Shown here: positions 7,301-7,964 of the stretch, piece after piece
Position numbering within the stretch: the stretch's first letter is position 1
Layout: every line of letters begins with the position of its first letter
From: Clostridia bacterium
Lineage (GTDB): Bacteria; Bacillota; Clostridia; Oscillospirales; QAMX01
NCBI GenBank assembly: GCA_024404415.1
Contig: JAKSPX010000057.1
Location: forward strand, 1-7,964
Reading direction: 5' to 3'
DNA length: 7,964 bases
Made by a program: the position numbers and the translations under genes
Notes under the pieces: generated by a model
What the model was told of the DNA's origin: nothing
Databases searched by the model: none
What the model saw: only the letters and a program-made list of their open reading frames with translations

Positions 7301-7439
7301 GGACGTTGACGCCGTTGGAGGCAGTGATGCGGTACTTCCCCGTGCTGTAAGCGGCGAAAGCCCCCGGCGCGATCAGCGTCAAAAGGGTCAGAGCCGTCAG
7401 CAGTAACGCGAGCCACCTCGTTTTTCTGCTTGTTTTCAT
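4341..7439 (-). CDS. Secreted multi-domain CHAP cell-wall hydrolase with eight SH3b modules
   Basis: The product has 1032 residues. A signal peptide (MKTSRKTRWLALLL, hydrophobic to ~24, likely cleaved after AFA at 29) sends it outside. Approximate order: three bacterial SH3 modules (32-95, 108-167, 172-228); a CHAP domain (~238-390) with candidate C273 in the WCAYFVSWC motif, H333 in MNHTGIVEKV and E356/N358 in TIEGNTSN; a fibronectin-III-like module (~393-485); an InlB-B-repeat-like module (~488-560); a BIG2 Ig-like module (~563-648); then five more SH3 modules (~654-717, 731-790, 813-872, 895-954, 972-1031) joined by Pro/Asp/Glu-rich linkers. CHAP domains cleave peptidoglycan as amidases or endopeptidases; SH3b modules bind cell wall. 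No LPXTG motif or C-terminal membrane segment is seen, so retention is probably through SH3b binding. The ATG at 7439 is chosen over one 12 codons earlier because GGGAGGG (7447-7453) lies 7 nt upstream and the signal peptide then begins properly. A host- or matrix-facing role is possible. Exact bond cleaved unknown. Confidence 0.92.
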   Translation of the reverse strand: MKTSRKTRWLALLLTALTLLTLIAPGAFAAYSTGKYRITASNGVNVRQGPGTEYAKVGAISYNKVVDVIEISGSWGRTKDGGVDGWFLLDNAVYVGSSGGGTGDTKVSYKTTSSVNLRKDPNSSAERLTVIPQGAIVTVSETRDGWGKTTYGGYTGWFSLDYAKVYTGGNYKTGTYSIGYSTDLKKEPDASSATLTTLPLNTTVEVTAVSGDWGTTTYKSYTGWFNLQNAGCRSDSGDLTGDQRKDILIVAEKEIGKTDGTKYTFGRGNVAWCAYFVSWCARQAGIPTSVIKTAGYARAYSHGVPYFHAKNYLPSPGDLVYFDWPEYDGDMNHTGIVEKVTLNDAGTAVTALYTIEGNTSNSVARRSYTTGGSGTYTKLSNVSYYGVPLYETKSAKPVTDAKATVNNDEGTIKVTWSATSGASYYDVYLLPANSDLDLDQQVSHTRTSGTSLTLKPTKTGDYEIVVYARPGDASSKAASNIVKVTVDVPEASYVLTVVNGTGSGSYKAGTKVAITADKPADGKAFIGWESSDGGSFADDEEAETTFTMPKNDTTVEAKYVNIVHAEGLTLSAKKTSIAVNEKVTVEATFKPSDVTDSRLEWSSSNSKIAKVDAEGVVTGVAAGKATIKAVSLDNDKVSATIEITVTEEIVTPVVDKVDYITTAGLNLRDAPSTSGKKLTTIPQGTKITVTETDNGWGKTTYKSYTGWVSMEYLKKADDPVTPDPPTPSGGAYKTTAALRLRETPSTGGTKLATIPEGTRITIAEIKDGWGKTTYSGKTGWVSMDYVKKVDDPTEPDEPDPPTPPTPPNPSSGTYKTTSALRLRETPSTSGTKLATIPEGTRITITEIKDGWGKTTYSGKTGWVSMDYVKKVDDPTEPDEPDPPTPPTPPNPSSGTYKTTSALRLRETPSTSGTKLATIPEGTRITITEIKDGWGKTTYSGKTGWVSMDYVKKVDDPTEPDEPDPPAPPAPTGTVYITTANLNLRDSASTSGAKLTTIPQGTKITITETKNGWGKTTYSGKTGWVSMDYVKKA
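4552..5096. repeat. Exact 246-bp tandem repeat, about 2.2 copies
   Basis: Bases 4552-4850 match 4798-5096 exactly (299 bp at a shift of 246), so the array spans 545 bp. The unit encodes 82 residues: one SH3 module plus its Pro-rich linker. The phase is preserved, so copy number can change without a frameshift. A third, diverged unit continues to about 5250; its first mismatch is at 5097 (C instead of G). Exact identity at silent positions points to recent duplication or gene conversion. Confidence 0.93.
5097..5480. repeat. Older, diverged SH3 repeat units of the same array
   Basis: Going leftward from residue ~654 to 790 of the CHAP protein, two SH3 modules resemble the exact repeat but carry scattered base changes. 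The unit next to the exact array is close to it in DNA; the one after it (about 5290-5480) is clearly more diverged and has a shorter linker. This gives a gradient of divergence with the newest copies toward the C-terminus. The last module (about 4341-4525) again resembles the older type. Confidence 0.7.
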
Positions 7440-7475
7440 GATTCTTCCCTCCCGGAAATATCTTTTTGATCTCAT

Positions 7476-7513
7476 TTTCCGCCTTTTTTCCTATCTATGG
7501 TGAAGGGCGGAAA
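7476..7513 (-). promoter_or_regulatory. Inverted repeat in the CHAP gene leader
   Basis: TTTCCGCC (7476-7483) and GGCGGAAA (7506-7513) are perfect 8-bp arms separated by 22 bp. They lie between the CHAP promoter and its ribosome binding site, so the leader RNA of about 100 nt could fold here. It may affect mRNA stability or translation; no known riboswitch class is recognised. Confidence 0.4.
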
Positions 7514-7546
7514 CGGTTACTCATCCAGTTTTCTAACTTTGCCCCA

Positions 7547-7575
7547 AGTATAGCACATTGTTACCGTTTTGTAAA
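7547..7575 (-). promoter_or_regulatory. Strong sigma-A promoter of the CHAP gene
   Basis: Read on the minus strand, TTTACA (7570-7575) and TATACT (7547-7552) are separated by 17 bp; each matches consensus in 5 of 6 positions. Transcription would start near 7540, leaving a leader of about 100 nt. Imperfect inverted 10-mers (AAACGGTTAC at 7511-7520 and GTTACCGTTT at 7560-7569, one mismatch) flank the -10 box and the start site. Confidence 0.75.
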
Positions 7576-7611
7576 CCCTTTTCTTTTTTTCGTAAAAATT
7601 TTTTTCTCCTC

Positions 7612-7640
7612 TCGACAAGGGCGTGCGGATGTGATAGAAT
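7612..7640 (+). promoter_or_regulatory. Sigma-A promoter of the YhcH-family gene
   Basis: TCGACA (7612-7617) and TAGAAT (7635-7640) are separated by 17 bp, each with 5 of 6 consensus matches. An A/T-rich stretch just upstream (about 7582-7607) may act as an UP element. A perfect inverted repeat GTGAT-AGA-ATCAC (7631-7643) is centred on the -10 box and is a candidate operator. Confidence 0.72.
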
Positions 7641-7672
7641 CACGGTAGAAATTCAGAAAGGAATGATTCATC

Positions 7673-7964
7673 ATGATCTTTGACCGTTTCAGTGAACACG
7701 CCACCTACGAAGCCATGCATCCTCTTTTCAAGGAAGCCTTCGAGTTCTTAAAGACCGCCGACAAGCTTGAGCCGGGCCGTTACGAGCTCTCCGGCGGCAT
7801 GTACGCCAAGGTCTCTGCCGAAGCCATGACCAAGCCCTTCGATCAGGTCGCTTTCGAAGCGCACAAGGACTTCATCGACCTCCAGTACATCGTCTCCGGT
7901 CTCTCCATCGTCACCTGGGCTCCGACCGACACCCTCACCCCCGTCACCGAATACAATCCCGAAA
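7673..7964 (+). CDS. YhcH/YjgK/YiaL (DUF386) family protein, 3' end cut off by window edge
   Basis: From the ATG at 7673 the frame stays open for 97 codons to the window edge; family members are usually about 150 residues, so about two thirds is present. The core motif is FEAHKDFIDLQYIVSG (61-76). E62, H64, D69 and Q71 match the family's conserved E-x-H and iDlQ positions, which lie in a cupin-like beta-barrel and in studied members bind a metal. The segment GRYELSGGMYAKV (35-47) fits the family's first strands. Members (YhcH of the sialic-acid operon, EbgC of the evolved beta-galactosidase) are associated with sugar metabolism, with anomer or sugar-binding roles proposed; the exact reaction is not settled. 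AAAGGA (7657-7662) lies 10 nt upstream as ribosome binding site. It is divergent from the CHAP gene and cytoplasmic (no signal peptide). It may relate to the uronate genes in the same window, but they are separate transcription units. Confidence 0.85.
   Translation, partial: MIFDRFSEHATYEAMHPLFKEAFEFLKTADKLEPGRYELSGGMYAKVSAEAMTKPFDQVAFEAHKDFIDLQYIVSGLSIVTWAPTDTLTPVTEYNPE

Noticed and set aside
7440..7475. 12-codon upstream start for the CHAP protein
   Set aside because: It would put charged residues (MRSKRYFREGRI) before the signal peptide, while the downstream ATG has a better-placed GGGAGGG.
7466..7648. 60-codon plus-strand frame in the right intergenic region
   Set aside because: It covers both divergent promoters and T-rich tracts; the product is F/S/R-rich with no good ribosome binding site.

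Overview
The window looks like a GC-rich chromosomal segment of an anaerobic Firmicute, most likely an uncultured gut clostridium (Clostridia; Oscillospirales- or Christensenellales-like). That is inference from four things: strong AAGGAGG-type ribosome binding sites, sigma-A-type promoters with 17-bp spacers, a ferredoxin-tailed aldo/keto reductase of a type common in anaerobes, and a secreted multi-SH3 CHAP cell-wall hydrolase. No RNA gene, insertion sequence, CRISPR array or phage gene was seen.

Layout. On the minus strand, bases 1-2973 hold a two-gene unit: uronate isomerase (uxaC, 2973 to 1606), then 58 bp later a heparinase II/III-like polysaccharide lyase that runs off the left edge (1547 to 1). 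A 171-bp divergent intergenic region (2974-3144) carries a promoter for each direction. On the plus strand, 3145-4281 encodes an aldo/keto reductase-fold protein with a C-terminal 2[4Fe-4S] ferredoxin domain. It ends at a strong hairpin terminator (4298-4333), probably shared with the convergent gene. Bases 7439 to 4341 (minus) encode a 1032-residue secreted CHAP amidase/peptidase with eight SH3b modules and three Ig-like or repeat modules. Part of its C-terminal array is an exact 246-bp tandem DNA repeat. A second divergent intergenic region (7440-7672) carries a promoter each way. The right edge holds the first 97 codons of a YhcH/YjgK/YiaL (DUF386) family gene.

How the genes fit together. 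The lyase and uxaC suggest use of uronic-acid-containing polysaccharide: the lyase, which has no signal peptide, would cleave imported uronate oligosaccharides, and UxaC would isomerise free glucuronate or galacturonate. The YhcH-family gene fits a carbohydrate theme but is in a separate transcription unit. The CHAP protein is a cell-envelope enzyme with no visible metabolic link to the others. The aldo/keto reductase is divergent from uxaC, and its substrate cannot be read from sequence.

I found no convincing new multi-gene system. The points most worth a second look are the aldo/keto reductase that appears to lack the usual catalytic Tyr and Lys, the exact 246-bp repeat in the CHAP gene, the intracellular lyase-uxaC pairing, and several inverted repeats on promoters.
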